Shown piece after piece: positions 20,234 to 31,068 of a stretch of 64,000 bases of DNA. The stretch is from Chitinophaga sp. E66 (lineage in GTDB: Bacteria > Bacteroidota > Bacteroidia > Chitinophagales > Chitinophagaceae). Location: the NCBI GenBank assembly GCA_019285755.1, contig CP079103.1, positions 2,604,001 through 2,668,000 of the forward strand, read 5' to 3'. The notes beneath the pieces were generated by a model, which was not told the origin of the DNA, made no database searches, and saw only the letters and a list, made by a program, of their open reading frames with translations. Positions within the stretch are counted from its first letter, which is position 1; each line of letters begins with the position of its first letter. A program made the translations under genes and the position numbers.

Positions 20234-20897
20234 GCCCCTCGCGGTACAGGTTATCACCGAATTCATCCGCAAGATGCCTGAGCTCTCGCTCGCCGGTACC
20301 TTCAACAACCCGCTGGAAGCGCTGGCCTTCCTGCGCAACGAGCCCTCCGTCAAACTCGTATTCCTCGATATCCAGATGCCGGAGCTCTCCGGCATAGAGT
20401 TCATGCAACTCAGGCAAGCCGATGTGGCGGTGATCGTGGTTTCAGCATATGATGAATATGCCCTCGACGGTTTCCAGTATGATGCAGCAGATTACCTGCT
20501 TAAACCCGTCCCGTTCGACCGCTTCGTGAAAGCCGTACAAAAAGTGACCGGCAAGCCCGTACCGCAACCTCCCGTGCCGGCACAACCGGATTTCATCTTC
20601 ATCCGGACAGATAAGCGCATTATCCGCCTCAACTTCAGCGAGATCCTTTTCGTGGAGGCCCTGCGCAATTACGTGGCCATCCAGACGGCCACCCAGAAGA
20701 TCCTCACGCTCCAGAACCTCCGAAGCTTCGAGGAAGCCCTGCCGCCACGGCAGTTTATCCGGGTGCATAAATCCTTCATCGTCGCCATGAACAAAATAGA
20801 CAGCGTAGAGAAACAACGTATTTTTATGGGCGCGCACATGGTTCCTGTTGGCGACACCTACGTCAAACTGTTCTACGAGGCCATGGGGATGAGCTGA
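20202..20897 (+). CDS. LytTR-family response regulator
   Basis: Intact, ~231 residues from ATG 20202 (MAMQCIVVDDEP; Met3 at 20208 is an alternative). The receiver has the acidic pair in VVDDEP, phospho-acceptor Asp in VFLDIQMPE and Lys in YLLKPVPFDRF. The C-terminal LytTR DNA-binding domain is FIFIRTDKRIIRLNFSEILF then VEALRNYVAI, with RVHKSFIVAMNKIDSV. It is the partner of the upstream LytS pair. LytTR regulators bind spaced direct repeats. Confidence 0.92.
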   Translation: MAMQCIVVDDEPLAVQVITEFIRKMPELSLAGTFNNPLEALAFLRNEPSVKLVFLDIQMPELSGIEFMQLRQADVAVIVVSAYDEYALDGFQYDAADYLLKPVPFDRFVKAVQKVTGKPVPQPPVPAQPDFIFIRTDKRIIRLNFSEILFVEALRNYVAIQTATQKILTLQNLRSFEEALPPRQFIRVHKSFIVAMNKIDSVEKQRIFMGAHMVPVGDTYVKLFYEAMGMS

Positions 20898-20934
20898 CCG
20901 GAACATTTCAACCACTCATCTGTTAATAGTATCG

Positions 20935-22477
20935 ATGTCGACTTACCCGCTTGCTTCTCCTAAGGGCCGTAGCGTTATGGCCGCTACCATCCTCGCTTCG
21001 TCCATGGCGTTTATTGATGGCACGGCACTCAACGTAGTGCTGCCGTCTCTCCAAAACCAGCTACAGGCCAATGCCGCCGGACTGTTCTGGGTACTGAACG
21101 CCTACCTGCTGATGCTGGCCGCGCTCATACTTGTTGGCGGAGCGCTGGGCGACCGCCTGGGCCGCAAGCGCGTCTTCATGTGGGGTATCATCATATTCAT
21201 TGCGGGGTCTGCGGCATGTGGACTGGCGGGCACCGTAGAGCAACTGGTCCTTTTCCGGGTGGTGCAGGGCGGGGGCGGAGCGCTCATGATTCCCGGGAGC
21301 TTATCGTTATTATCCTCCTCCGTGCTGGAAGAAGAAAAAGGCAAAGCTATCGGTACCTGGTCCGCCTTTACAACGCTGGTGACCATGGGCGGCCCCGTAT
21401 TAGGCGGCGCGCTGGCAGACGCCGGGCTATGGCGCTACATCTTCTTCATCAACATCCCCCTCGGGCTTATTTCCCTGTTCATCCTCCGCCGGCATGTACC
21501 GGAACAGCGCGATGCTTCGGCTACCGGGCACATCGATTACCTGGGCGGGGCGCTGACGGCTTTAGGGCTGGCCTCGCTGACTTTCGGCTTCCTGCGTATG
21601 CCGGAGTATGGCTTTTCCCATTGGCAGTCGTGGGGAGCGATCGTATCGGGGGTATCATTGCTGGGTATTTTTGTATGGGTGGAATTGACGACCGCCAGTC
21701 CTATGTTACCCCTGCACCTTTTTAAGAACCGCACTTTCTCAGGAGCCAACCTGCTGACTTTCTTTCTTTACGCAGGGATGGGTACCGGTATGCTGTTCCT
21801 CTCGCTCAATATGGTGCAGATACAGGGATATAGCCAGTTGCAGTCTGGCCTGACTTTCCTGCCTTTTACGGTGCTCATGATATTACTGGCCAGGCCCGCA
21901 GGCAGCTGGGCGGATAAGACCGGTCCGCGGCCTTTCCTGGTAGGCGGGCCGCTGCTGGCGGAACAGGCCTTTTCTCATGTCGCTCGTCGGGGATACCGCC
22001 GGGCCTTCCGCTTACTGGACGACCTTCTTCCCGGGGATCCTCGTGTTGGGGCTTGGCATGTCGCTGACGGTGGCGCCGTTGACGGCTACGGTGATGGGCT
22101 CCCTTAGTCCGCAGTTATCCGGTACGGCATCGGGCGTCAATAATGCGGTGACGCGCATCGCGAGCGTGTTCGCCACGGCGATATTCGGGGCGCTGGCGGT
22201 GTTGTTGTTCGCTGGAAGTGTCAACAGGCAACTGGATCAAATAAAATTGAGCGATATGAAGAAAGACGCAATCGTTGCTGAGACGGTGAACCTTGGCAAT
22301 GCGCATCCGCCCGCAGATCTTCGTGCAGACGCCGTAAGCACGGTTAAAGCGATGTATAAGGAAGGATTTGTTTCCGCATATAGAAAGATACTGCTCATCT
22401 CCGCTATCCTGGGATGGCTTTCCGGGCTGATCGCCTGGTGGATGATCCCGCTAAAGCAGCGCCTCCGGCCGCATTAA
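20935..22477 (+). CDS. MFS drug exporter, DHA2 (EmrB/QacA) family (frame-broken)
   Basis: Fourteen-helix type. Motif in helix 1 is FIDGTALNVVLPSLQ; motif A is GDRLGRKRVF after helix 2; motif C-like is TMGGPVLGGALAD in helix 5; later comes SGVNNAVTRIASVFATAIFG. It exports small hydrophobic compounds by proton antiport. The frame is lost near 21955-21975 (GGPLLA / MSLVGDTAG) and repaired by one base. Repaired length is about 514 residues. The start at 20935 is 37 bp after the LytTR gene, so it could belong to the same transcript. Its stop overlaps the end of the convergent isoprenoid-enzyme gene by 4 bp. Confidence 0.87.
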
Positions 22478-23539
22478 TTACCTGCTGCCGGCAGCCGGGA
22501 TTCTCGTCGCAAAGCAGGCTCAGTAGGGCCATCGTAATACTGAAGATTGACGAGATCACGTACCCTCCGCACCCAGCCCCATATGCGGGGCAATGTATTC
22601 ATATCGCAGACCAGTTTTTTCCTCCCCAATAAAGCCAGTCCGGCAAGATCATCCACTCCTTTAGTTTCATGCCGCAACTGCCGTATGGCCAGCCACCCCA
22701 TGGCATTTAATGCATGTACGGTCTGTGCATATTCCTTTCTTTTGGAAGCCGGATAGGATAACCGGTCCAGCGCCTGGTTGAAACGCGCGCTTTCCGCAAG
22801 GAATCTCCTTTCCAGCCGCCCGTACCGGCGGTAGAGTATGGGAACGGTATAGATCCCGGCGCGGATGTCTTTCCAGATGTCGAACACATCATTGGTTAGT
22901 TGCAGGAGGCCAGCCATAGGGAAAGTCATTGCCGTTTCCGCGGGCGAAGGGTACTTATCGAACGCCGAGTAGAAAAGCAACACCGAATGATAGCTTTTAT
23001 GATAGCTGATGCGGAATAGCTCCGCCTCTGCGACAGCCGGGTCTTTTTGCTTCAACGAAGCTTCCTGCCATTGGCAGACTTCGCAGAAATGGGTCACCAT
23101 TCGTCCCGGTTCCGGCGTGCTTTCCAGCAGCCGTATATATGCTCTGCGGAAGAGCCCTTCGCCCATACTCCGTGCTTCGCCTGAAGCAGGCTGTTGCGTG
23201 AGCCGGCGGATGTGCGCGATATCAGGGCACGCTCGTCAAACAAGTCGTCATACAAAGGAGCCATAACCGACAACAACACCAGCCGCCGTTGCTCCGCATC
23301 GGAGAGCCGCCGGCCCTGCATGCGGGCAAGGGCTCCACAAACCACGTATTCCGCGATCTCGTGATACCTGAACATGCGCTGAAGGGTAGAAGCGGGGAGG
23401 AAGCCGCGGCCTCCGGATGAAGGTCTGCCAGCATGCGCGTCAGGCAATGCCGCAGGCTGCTGCGTTGCAGGCGCATCCTGACATAGAGCCGGGACAGGTG
23501 AAGGAATGTTTCCGCCAGGTGAACGATCGGATAGGACAT
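22474..23539 (-). CDS. Class I isoprenoid-synthase-fold enzyme (frame-broken)
   Basis: About 355 helical residues starting at MSYPIVHLAETFLHLSRLY. The first Asp-rich motif is LYDDLFDE (DDxxD type). The second, metal-binding motif is TNDVFDIWKDIRAGIYT (NDxxDxxKDxxxG type). This arrangement is that of trans-prenyl transferases and class I terpene synthases, which bind a diphosphate through Mg2+. The product is unknown; no other isoprenoid gene lies nearby. Frame losses near 23395 and 23165 are single-base. Residues between the motifs (HKSYHSVLLFYSAF) are typical helix D-F material. Confidence 0.75.
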
Positions 23540-23590
23540 AACGGGCAGGGATATAGGGATTTCCGTTCCCCAAGATAACCAATTCCCCGT

Positions 23591-23621
23591 AAAAAAAGCC
23601 CGGAATGGTTACCGGGCTTTT
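23591..23621 (-). terminator. Rho-independent terminator
   Basis: AAAAGCCCGG (23594-23603) pairs with CCGGGCTTTT (23612-23621). On the minus strand it ends in a run of seven T, so it terminates the serine hydrolase gene that ends at 23652. Confidence 0.85.
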
Positions 23622-23651
23622 GCGTCGTGGAGCTATTCAGCAGGTTATGGC

Positions 23652-24787
23652 TTACTTCCAGGAATTGTTGTAGGCGAGGGTCACGATGTCGTACAGCGGC
23701 CGCCAGCCGTCTCCGATGGAATGGATGGTCAGCGCCAGTTCCACTTTGTTGGGCAGTTTGACGATAAGGTTCTGGCTGCCTACATCGCCGCGGTTCAGCC
23801 CTTCTTCTTCATTACGTCCTACATACAGGGCGCCATCATGCCCGTAAGCCAGGCCTCCCGTTACAGCGAACCGCGCGATCCAGCCGAGGCGGTTATCGTC
23901 CATCAGCTTGCGCTCCGCCTCAGACAGGATATTGTTGCTATGCGTGAGATATACGATCACGCGCGACATTTCCAGGGTAGTAAGCACCCATCCGCCGCCG
24001 CCGCATTTTTCCGTCCAGTCGCTGTAATCGCTGCCTATAAGCCTGTCGGGCGCCTCAGTCATCATCATCGTCATTTTACCCGTTACCGGCGCGCAGCCTC
24101 TGGCCGGTATGCCGGCTTTCGACAGCACCTGCAGGTTCACCAGGCGGATGTATTCCTGGCTCATCCATTTCCGGAACTCCGCGGGTGCAAGTTTCAGCTC
24201 CTGCGAACGGAACTTCACGGAATCATGCAGCTTGGGGATCATGGCGCGGAACAGCGCGTAGTTGATATTGGAATACTCGCCGGTTTTAGGTGCGGTGATA
24301 GGCGCCGCCACGGTGTTCATGAGCGACTCCCATTCGGTAGCGGCGCCCCGGATGCCGGAAGTATGCCGCATAAGTTGCTTAAAGGTGAGGTTGCGGGCGC
24401 TGTCATGTATAGCCCAGGAAGCGGGTAACCATCTCCCGATCTTCGAATCGATCGTAACGTCTTTCTGCATCAGGTATTTTATGGCCGTAGCGGCGGTCAG
24501 TGTTTTGGTGACGCTGGCAATGTTGACGAAAGCATTCAGATCCGCCGGTGTGCCGGATATATCTCCAATGCCGTATTCCGCTGTGTCTTTGATCTGTCCG
24601 TTTTGGGTGATGACAAACTCGTACCCTCTGGCGCCAATAAGCGCTGCCTTGAGGTTCTTCTTGAATTCGGAACTACTGAATTTTTGTCGTTCGACTGGAT
24701 GGGAAGCTCTTTCTCGCAGGAAGCCAGTCCGGCGATCGCTAAGGCAGCTAAGGCGGCCATTGCGAGGGGTTTCATTACGTGTTTCAT
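23652..24787 (-). CDS. Serine hydrolase, class C beta-lactamase fold (frame-broken)
   Basis: Lipoprotein signal (lipobox LASC, Cys24). After a break near 24665-24690 the protein continues with GYEFVITQNGQIKDTAEYGI and NIASVTKTLTAAT. The SxxK motif (SVTK) holds the nucleophile, and YSNINY supplies the Tyr-x-Asn motif. The third motif is probably in the C-terminal YGHDG segment. The family includes D-aminopeptidases, esterases and penicillin-binding relatives, so beta-lactam resistance should not be assumed. Repaired length is about 378 residues. It is anchored in a membrane through the lipid. Confidence 0.85.
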
Positions 24788-24943
24788 TTTTTGAGGTTTT
24801 ACAGTGATGGCACCAAAGGTAATATCACCTTACTCCGGCAATCGGCGCCGTTTCATGAAACAGGAATATGGGTTAACGGAAACGGTCAGCGGTTTCATAG
24901 GGGCACGTAATTCCCCATGAAACCGCCGACTATGTAATTGCAA

Positions 24944-25380
24944 TCAGGATTTAGCAGCAGACAGGATGTCGAGATAATGCTGATTATACATTACGCCCAG
25001 GACATTGCCAAAGGGGTCGATGACCGAGGCGGTCACGAACGCCCTTTGCCGCCGCTATGGTCCATAACGGGCTGGTATAATGTGGCGCCGAGTTCCAGCA
25101 GGCGGTCGAGCGTAGCCGGCAGATCGTCTACATGCCAGTATAAAATGGAGCCGCCGGGACCAGGTTGCGCCGAAGGCGGCTGAAATTTCCGGTTAATGAT
25201 GCCGATCTCGTGCTGATAATCGCCCACGCGATATTCGATGTAAACGGGATTGGAAGCGTCGGGCCGCTGGAAATAGGGTTCCATGCCAAAGACTTCATTG
25301 TACCAGTTGCGCGCAGCGCTAACATCGTCGGCCCAAATGCTGACATTGGCCATGCCACGGATAGAAAGGTTCGTTTTCAT
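24944..25380 (-). CDS. VOC-family (glyoxalase/bleomycin-resistance fold) protein
   Basis: A single VOC module: NVSIWADDVSAARNWYNEVF, then EIGIINRKF, LYWHVDDLPATLDRLLELGA, and after a one-base break near 25035, FVTASVIDPFGNVLGVMYNQ. Metal-binding residues of true glyoxalases are only partly present, so it is a generic VOC protein (possible dioxygenase, lyase or binding protein). Repaired length is about 146 residues ending at 24944. It is divergent from the DinB gene. Confidence 0.85.
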
Positions 25381-25546
25381 ATATTTGGTTCATTCGGTTT
25401 GATAATGTAAAGGTATACACCCGGATTGACAGCCTTATGTCAGCAGTGATTTGTCCCATAAAAAACTTTTTCAAACTGCATATATCAATTCCTGGGCTCA
25501 TACCTGTATGGGATCAACTATCTTTCCTTTACAAATTTCCATACCC

Positions 25547-26020
25547 ATGACCCTCCCAGAACAACTCTCCCAACATTTCCGCGCCGTGCATACCGGCGGC
25601 AACTGGACGTCCGTCAACCTGAAAGACCTCCTGGCCGACGTTACCTACCTGGAAGCCACAACGCCCGTAAGCAACCTGAACACTATCGCTGTACTGGTAT
25701 TTCATGTCAACTATTACGTCAGCGCCGTCCTGAAAGTGCTGCAAGGCGAAAAACTGCAAGCCAGCGACAAGTTCTCCTTTGATCTGCCGCCTTTACAAAA
25801 CGAATCCGGCTGGCAGCAACTGGTAGCCAAAACCCTCCGGGAGGCCGAAGCCTTTGCGGCGGAAGTGGAGAAATTACAGGAGGACCAACTGACGATCGTG
25901 TTTGAGGATCCCAAATACGGGAACTATTACCGAAACATTGCCGGCATTATTGAGCATACGCATTACCATTTAGGACAGATCGCGGTCATTAGAAAGCTCC
26001 TGCGCCAACCACTGGCCTGA
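25547..26020 (+). CDS. DinB-superfamily four-helix protein
   Basis: Intact ~157 residues from ATG 25547 (MTLPEQLSQHFRAVHTGGNW). The open frame extends upstream to 25451, but that part has no family similarity, so the inner start is preferred. Metal-binding His residues are in VFHVNYY (helix 2) and EHTHYHLGQI (helix 4), the DinB/YfiT triad positions. These proteins are often thiol-S-transferases or metal-dependent hydrolases; DNA-damage induction is only historical for the name. Substrate unknown. Confidence 0.85.
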   Translation: MTLPEQLSQHFRAVHTGGNWTSVNLKDLLADVTYLEATTPVSNLNTIAVLVFHVNYYVSAVLKVLQGEKLQASDKFSFDLPPLQNESGWQQLVAKTLREAEAFAAEVEKLQEDQLTIVFEDPKYGNYYRNIAGIIEHTHYHLGQIAVIRKLLRQPLA

Positions 26021-26252
26021 CAACCAAAGTCCCTCGAATGGTACGATAACTACATCATTTGACGGAACGTAATACTGATACGTGTTTGATCCGTAACAGC
26101 CGCCGGGATGGCGTTTTCTATTGTACAAAATGTTAAAAATATACCCGTTTACGTGGTTTAACTATTCTTTAAATTCTCGAAGTTTACCTTCGGGCAAAAG
26201 TTTACATCCCGAAAACTATAACCGCTATTCATAATCCAATTACCATCCCATC

Positions 26253-27614
26253 GTGAAAGTATACCTAACAACCATTGGCATTACCCTACTGGCAAATTCC
26301 CTGCTCGCTCAACGCAGTGAACCCAATGATAACAGGTTATCGACCGACATCCCCGTCATTGTACTATTCAAACCACGTCCGGCAGACGCTCCCCGATGAC
26401 GAATACGTACAATCCGACTATAGTCGTACCCTCAGACAGTGGATTCACCAACCTGCCGGCCGACTGCCCGAAACATATCATCCGGCAGTTCGCACTTAGA
26501 AATGATCAGGCAATTTATGAGCGCATGCTATCCGGGGCCATATCCAGGAGCGGTACCTCGAGCTGATGAAATGGCAGAATTTCGATACAACAGTTATATC
26601 CCAGACACCTGAACCGGGCAACACATATCATATATTCGCAGGGCTCAATCCAAAGGGTGAGAAAATCGTTATTTTCGATACTAATCAGGATCGGGATTTT
26701 TCTAATGACGAAATACATCGTTTTGACACATCATATTTTGACAATTATAAAGTAAAGCTTCCTCCCTTACCGCAGCTTGTATTGCAAAAACCAGAAGGAC
26801 CACTTTCTCTGCAGTTCACGCCTTACCAGAGCCATTTCACGCCAGAATCCTACAAAAGCCGGTTAGAGCAGTTGCTGGAGATCAGCATCATTGGCAACAT
26901 GAACTGGGTGGGCACATTAAATGCGGAAGGCACAAACCATAACATCAAACTCATGGATGAGTCCAACAGCCTGCATCCACGCAGCTACTCACAACGCATG
27001 AGGCTTCAGTTCGATTCAGACAGTAGTACCAAATATACTTACAGCCAGAACGAAAACATACGGCTGGGCAACGGCCTCTACAAATGGGAAAACTTCGCGA
27101 AACCGTCTGACCCGGTTCCTACAATTTCATTTCGGAAAATACGTGACATACCTTCATTCAACCCATTGCCCGGAAGTTTCGTACCGCCTGTCGCCGCAAT
27201 TGATTTTATGACCGGTAATAAAATACATATGGTACGCAATAAAGGGAATTACACGATACTGGATTTCTGGGAACCTGGTGCGGGCCCTGTATGCAACTTG
27301 TTCCTGAAATGGTTAAACATCACGAGAAAATGAAAAATAGGCCGGTGACCATGATCAGCGTAGCGCTGGATAAGCAGGCAGACGAAGACCTGTTAAAAGC
27401 AACCATCCTCAAGGAGAAAATGGAATGGAACCATATCTGGCAGGTGCGGGAAAAATACCGGGAAGATGACAGCATCACCAAGCTGTTCAAAGTGCTTCAA
27501 TATCCAACATTTATACTCATCAATCCGGAAGGCGAGATCATATACCGGGGTGTAGCCGCAGCCGGATACCGGGAAATGCTGGAAGTCCTGGATAAACATC
27601 TGACAACCCAATAA
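26253..27614 (+). CDS. Exported thioredoxin-fold protein with a single active-site Cys (frame-broken)
   Basis: Starts at GTG 26253 with a signal peptide (VKVYLTTIGITLLANSLLAQ). It reads through breaks near 26395, 26540 (AHIQERYLELMKW) and 27288 to a C-terminal thioredoxin-like domain: YTILDFWEPGAGPCMQLVPE, SVALDKQADE and LQYPTFILINPEGE (cis-Pro). In place of WCxxC it has GAGPC, so the first Cys is missing and dithiol oxidoreductase chemistry is not possible. The N-terminal ~290 residues are beta-rich and of unknown family. Composition is more AT-rich than its neighbours. A bidirectional terminator follows. Confidence 0.75.
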
Positions 27615-27619
27615 CACCA

Positions 27620-27654
27620 AACGGCCCGCCATTACAGCGGGCCGTTGCTTTTGG
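27620..27654. terminator. Bidirectional terminator
   Basis: AACGGCCCGC (27620-27629) pairs with GCGGGCCGTT (27637-27646), followed by GCTTTT. It separates the convergent thioredoxin-like gene and TonB-dependent receptor gene. Confidence 0.83.
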
Positions 27655-27669
27655 TAACTATAGCGAACT

Positions 27670-30206
27670 TTACAAACCATATCTGAGCGTGGCGCCGAAC
27701 GTACGCGGATCGCCAAGTACGGCGGCATAATGCCCCGCGTTGCCCGCACCGGGCAGCAACTGCTCGAAGTAATTCTTATCCAGCAGGTTCCTTGACCATA
27801 AAAAGAATGAAAATCCGTTCACCGCCTTGAACCCTGCGCGGGCGTTCAGGAGGAAGTAGCCATCCACCCTTAGGTATTTGGAGGGGGAAGGATTGGAGGA
27901 GAAGTCGGAGCGATAGTAGCCATCGGCCGCGAAGAACCAGCTGCCTAACTGTCCGAAGGCCTTACCCGCCTGGGTGACCTCACCGCCTGCGGAAGCCGCC
28001 CATTTGGAAATGCCCGGCAGTTCACCTCCGGAAATATCCTTGAAGGTAGGACCGCCAGTTTCTTCCAGCGGGGGCGGAGCGTTGGTAAAGCGAACATATT
28101 TGCCTTCAGTATAGGCCAGTGCGCCAAAAAGAGACACGATATCACGGATGCGGATGTTAGCGTCCAGCTCGGCGCCGCGTACCCGTACTTTTTCCGCATT
28201 GGCCAGGTAGCCGCGGTTAACGGACAGGTCGGCCGCCTGCACCTGGGTCTGGTATTCAGAGATGTCTGTGTTGTAGACCGTCAGGTTGACGGTAGCATTA
28301 TCGGCCGGGGAGGTTTTGATGCCGATCTCGTAGTGCCTTACTTCTTCCGGTTTGATCACCGCAAGGTCTAGCAAGGTTTTTCCAGCTGCGGTGGGCAGGC
28401 CGCCGAGGTTGAGGCCTACGGGCTTGAAGCCGGTCGAATAGGTAGCGAAGGTATTGATCTGCCTGATGGGTTTATACGCAAGCGTGATCTGACCGGAGAA
28501 GTTGGTATCGTCGATGTCGGTTTCGAATGCCTGGTTGGTATATACCAGGTTCTTCAGTGCAATGAGCGCAGGGTCTTCTGTCTGAAGGCCACCGTACGTT
28601 TCCCGGCGGAAGTTCACTTTCTTGTCGTCGTAGTTATAACGGATACCGGGCAACAGGCTGAGCTTGTCGGTGATGGCCCAGTCGAGCTGACCAAACACCG
28701 CGCCGCTGAATGTTCTCAGGCTGGGGTAAGATTTGATGCCGTAGCCATCGAACAATCCGGGTGTTTCCCAGAGTGCACTGGTAGTGCTTTTGGAGAAACG
28801 CCACTGGTCGCGGCCGGATTCTTCGATGTGGGCGCCGTCGGCATCGAGTTTCTGGCCGAAGGCGAACACGCCGAACACGGCGGATAGCTTAGGCAAGAGG
28901 GAACCGGCCCAGCGAACTTCCTGCGACCATTGGCGGTGCTTGGAAGTAGCTTGTGATTTGGCGAGCGCCTGCAGGCCGGTGAAGTCACGGTCATTGAGGG
29001 GTCCCAATTCCAGTAGCGCCAGGCGGTGGTGGAAGTGAGTCGGCCGGAGCCTAGTTTGAAGTCGATATTGAGCGAAGCGCCTCAAGGTCCTGGAACGAGC
29101 GCCAGGGCGTGTCGTGATCAATAACACGATCGAATGGATTGGTGCTGGGGACTTTATAATTCAGGTCTGCCGCAATAGCGTCGAACTGGCGGTATTGCGC
29201 GCGCAGCGTGGGCGCCGTTCCGGCGTATACCTGCGCATATCCATCAGGGCGCTGGCGTGTAGCGTCTGCTGCCAGGATCACTTCTACCTTTTCAGACGGC
29301 TTGAAGAGTAATTGACCGCGAACGCCCAGGTTGCTGAGTGTATTGGTTTGCTTGTCTGTCTTCTCATTGTAGATGGTACCGTCGCGGTGCGTGCCGGAGA
29401 AGGACACCCTGGCTGCGAACTTATTGCCGATAGGGCCGGTCACCGAAGCCTTGGCCTGCACGAAGCCATAATTGCCATAGCTGACTTCGAAATTGGCGCC
29501 CGGGGTAAATTTCGGTTTGCGGGTGGTAACGTTGAACGTGCCTGCGGTGGTGTTTTTCCCGAATAAGGTGCCCTGCGGACCACGCAGTATCTCTATCTGT
29601 TCGATATCGAGGAAGTCGAGCGTAGTAGCGGCTGGACGGGCATAATATACCCCGTCCACATAAAAGCCCACGCCGGGATCGATACCATCGTTGGTAAGCC
29701 CGAAGGTGGTGCCGAGACCGCGTATGCTAAGGCCGGTATTGCGGGGATTGGAGGAGTAGAGTTGAACGGAAGGAACGAGTTCTTTGAGTCGGTTCACATT
29801 GAAAGCGCCTGCATCTTCCGCCTGTGCGCCGCCTACAACGGTAATGGGGATGGGCACGGCCTGGAGAGATTCCTTGCGGCGGCGGGCGGTGATTACCACT
29901 TCGCCGAGGGCATCGTTCTTATCGAGAGTGAGTTGTATATCGCCACCGCCGGCTGTGTATTGTATTTCATTGGTTTTATACCCTACGAAGCTGGCGATCA
30001 CGAAGAAGGGGGATCGCGACGGGTTTCGAGGGAGAAGCGGCCCAGGAGTCGGCCTGTGCAAAGGAGTTGGTCCCTTTGATGCCGATGGTAGCCCCGGGCA
30101 GAGGCACGCCGTCTTTGGAGCGGATAAGCCCTTTCACGACGACTTGCGCGGTTACGGCAACAGTAAGGAACATCGCTGGCAATGCCAGCAACAAGAATTT
30201 CTTCAT
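27670..30206 (-). CDS. TonB-dependent receptor with carboxypeptidase-like N-domain (frame-broken)
   Basis: Signal peptide (MKKFLLLALPAMFLTVAVTA), then an N-terminal CarboxypepD-like beta domain (VKGLIRSKDGVPLPGATIGI), then the plug: VVITARRRKESLQAVPIPIT and IEQIEILRGPQGTLFGKNTT. A 22-strand barrel ends GDPRTFGATLRYGL with the terminal aromatic/Leu belt. It resembles the FyuA/pesticin and sterol- or terpenoid-type receptors rather than SusC. Frame losses lie near 30040 and in 29050-29130. About 845 residues. The ligand cannot be deduced: no siderophore or glycan genes are adjacent. Confidence 0.9.
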
Positions 30207-30512
30207 GGTTGATAAAAATTTAATGGTTGCGGAAATAATGGGAATGTTCGTTACCGAACGGGCTTGTCCGGCTGGTTGGCGCCGCAACAATAAGGCCTTA
30301 TGAATAATCTGTGTGTTTTCATGAATGGGGCTTCTGATCTGCGATAAAGATAAAACGTATTTTTCTTATTTCCTACTGATTTAGTAGACTAGTAGAATAA
30401 TTTGGCATTATGCATTGATAATGAAACATTAATTCTATAAAAGATTTCTCATCTTTCATATAAATAACCAACATTCTAACCTCATCGGCCTATTCTTATC
30501 GACAGAAAACAT
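30207..30512. other. AT-rich intergenic region upstream of the TonB receptor gene
   Basis: 306 bases without a gene, strongly AT-rich between about 30340 and 30500. It contains the perfect short inverted repeat CTACT-GATTT-AGTAG (30373-30387), followed after three bases by another AGTAG. It lies ~170 bp upstream of the receptor start, a possible regulator site. I see no RNA gene. Confidence 0.4.
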
Positions 30513-30909
30513 TCAGACGGTAACTGCCACAACCGTGATATTCGGATGCTCCGCAATGATCTCCATTACGATTTCAAAGTACGTTTTCCCGACTCCCTTC
30601 TCCAACGCCTCCAATTCCTTCAGGAAGTGCTCCTTGTTGAAAGGTGAATCGGGGAGGAGCTTGCTTTCATAGTAGCTTTTCGTTGCCGTATACCCCAGCG
30701 CTTCGCGGCTGTGGGCCATGTCTTTCCATTCGATCACGACGGGGATTGTCCGTAATCAGCCCAAATCCACCGTATAGCAAATCATTGAGTGCGTCCAGGC
30801 TTTGGCTGATTCGCCAATCTTCCCCGGACATAAACACCCGGTTGATTTCGTCATAAAACGAAGCAATGTCATGGATGGCGCCACCTTCGATTGTGATGTG
30901 TCGGGACAT
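30513..30909 (-). CDS. Barstar-like ribonuclease inhibitor (frame-broken)
   Basis: About 132 residues. The N-terminal part reads HDIASFYDEINRVFMSGEDW then RISQSLDALNDLLYGGFG, which matches the barstar signature (helix, then W...LDALNDxL loop that plugs the RNase site). After a one-base loss near 30735 the protein continues with VIEWKDMAHSREALGYTATK and ends ILRNITVV-like (HPNITVVAVTV). Barstar-family proteins inhibit barnase-type nucleases; many chromosomal copies stand alone. No barnase gene is visible in this window. Confidence 0.7.
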
Positions 30910-31068
30910 GATGCTAAATTAGGCAATTCGGGGATGGGCCGTCCGCCAGCGAACGGAAACTGTCCGATTCCGGACGTTTCTGCTGGCCGCGTTGAGCTGA
31001 AACTATCGTCAATAGCGGGCAACGGTATATGGCAAGGTGCTTGATCAGCAGGGGCATATCTTTGTCTT

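Noticed and set aside
25451..25546. N-terminal extension of the DinB protein
   Set aside because: The extension is not DinB-like and ATG 25547 begins the family sequence.
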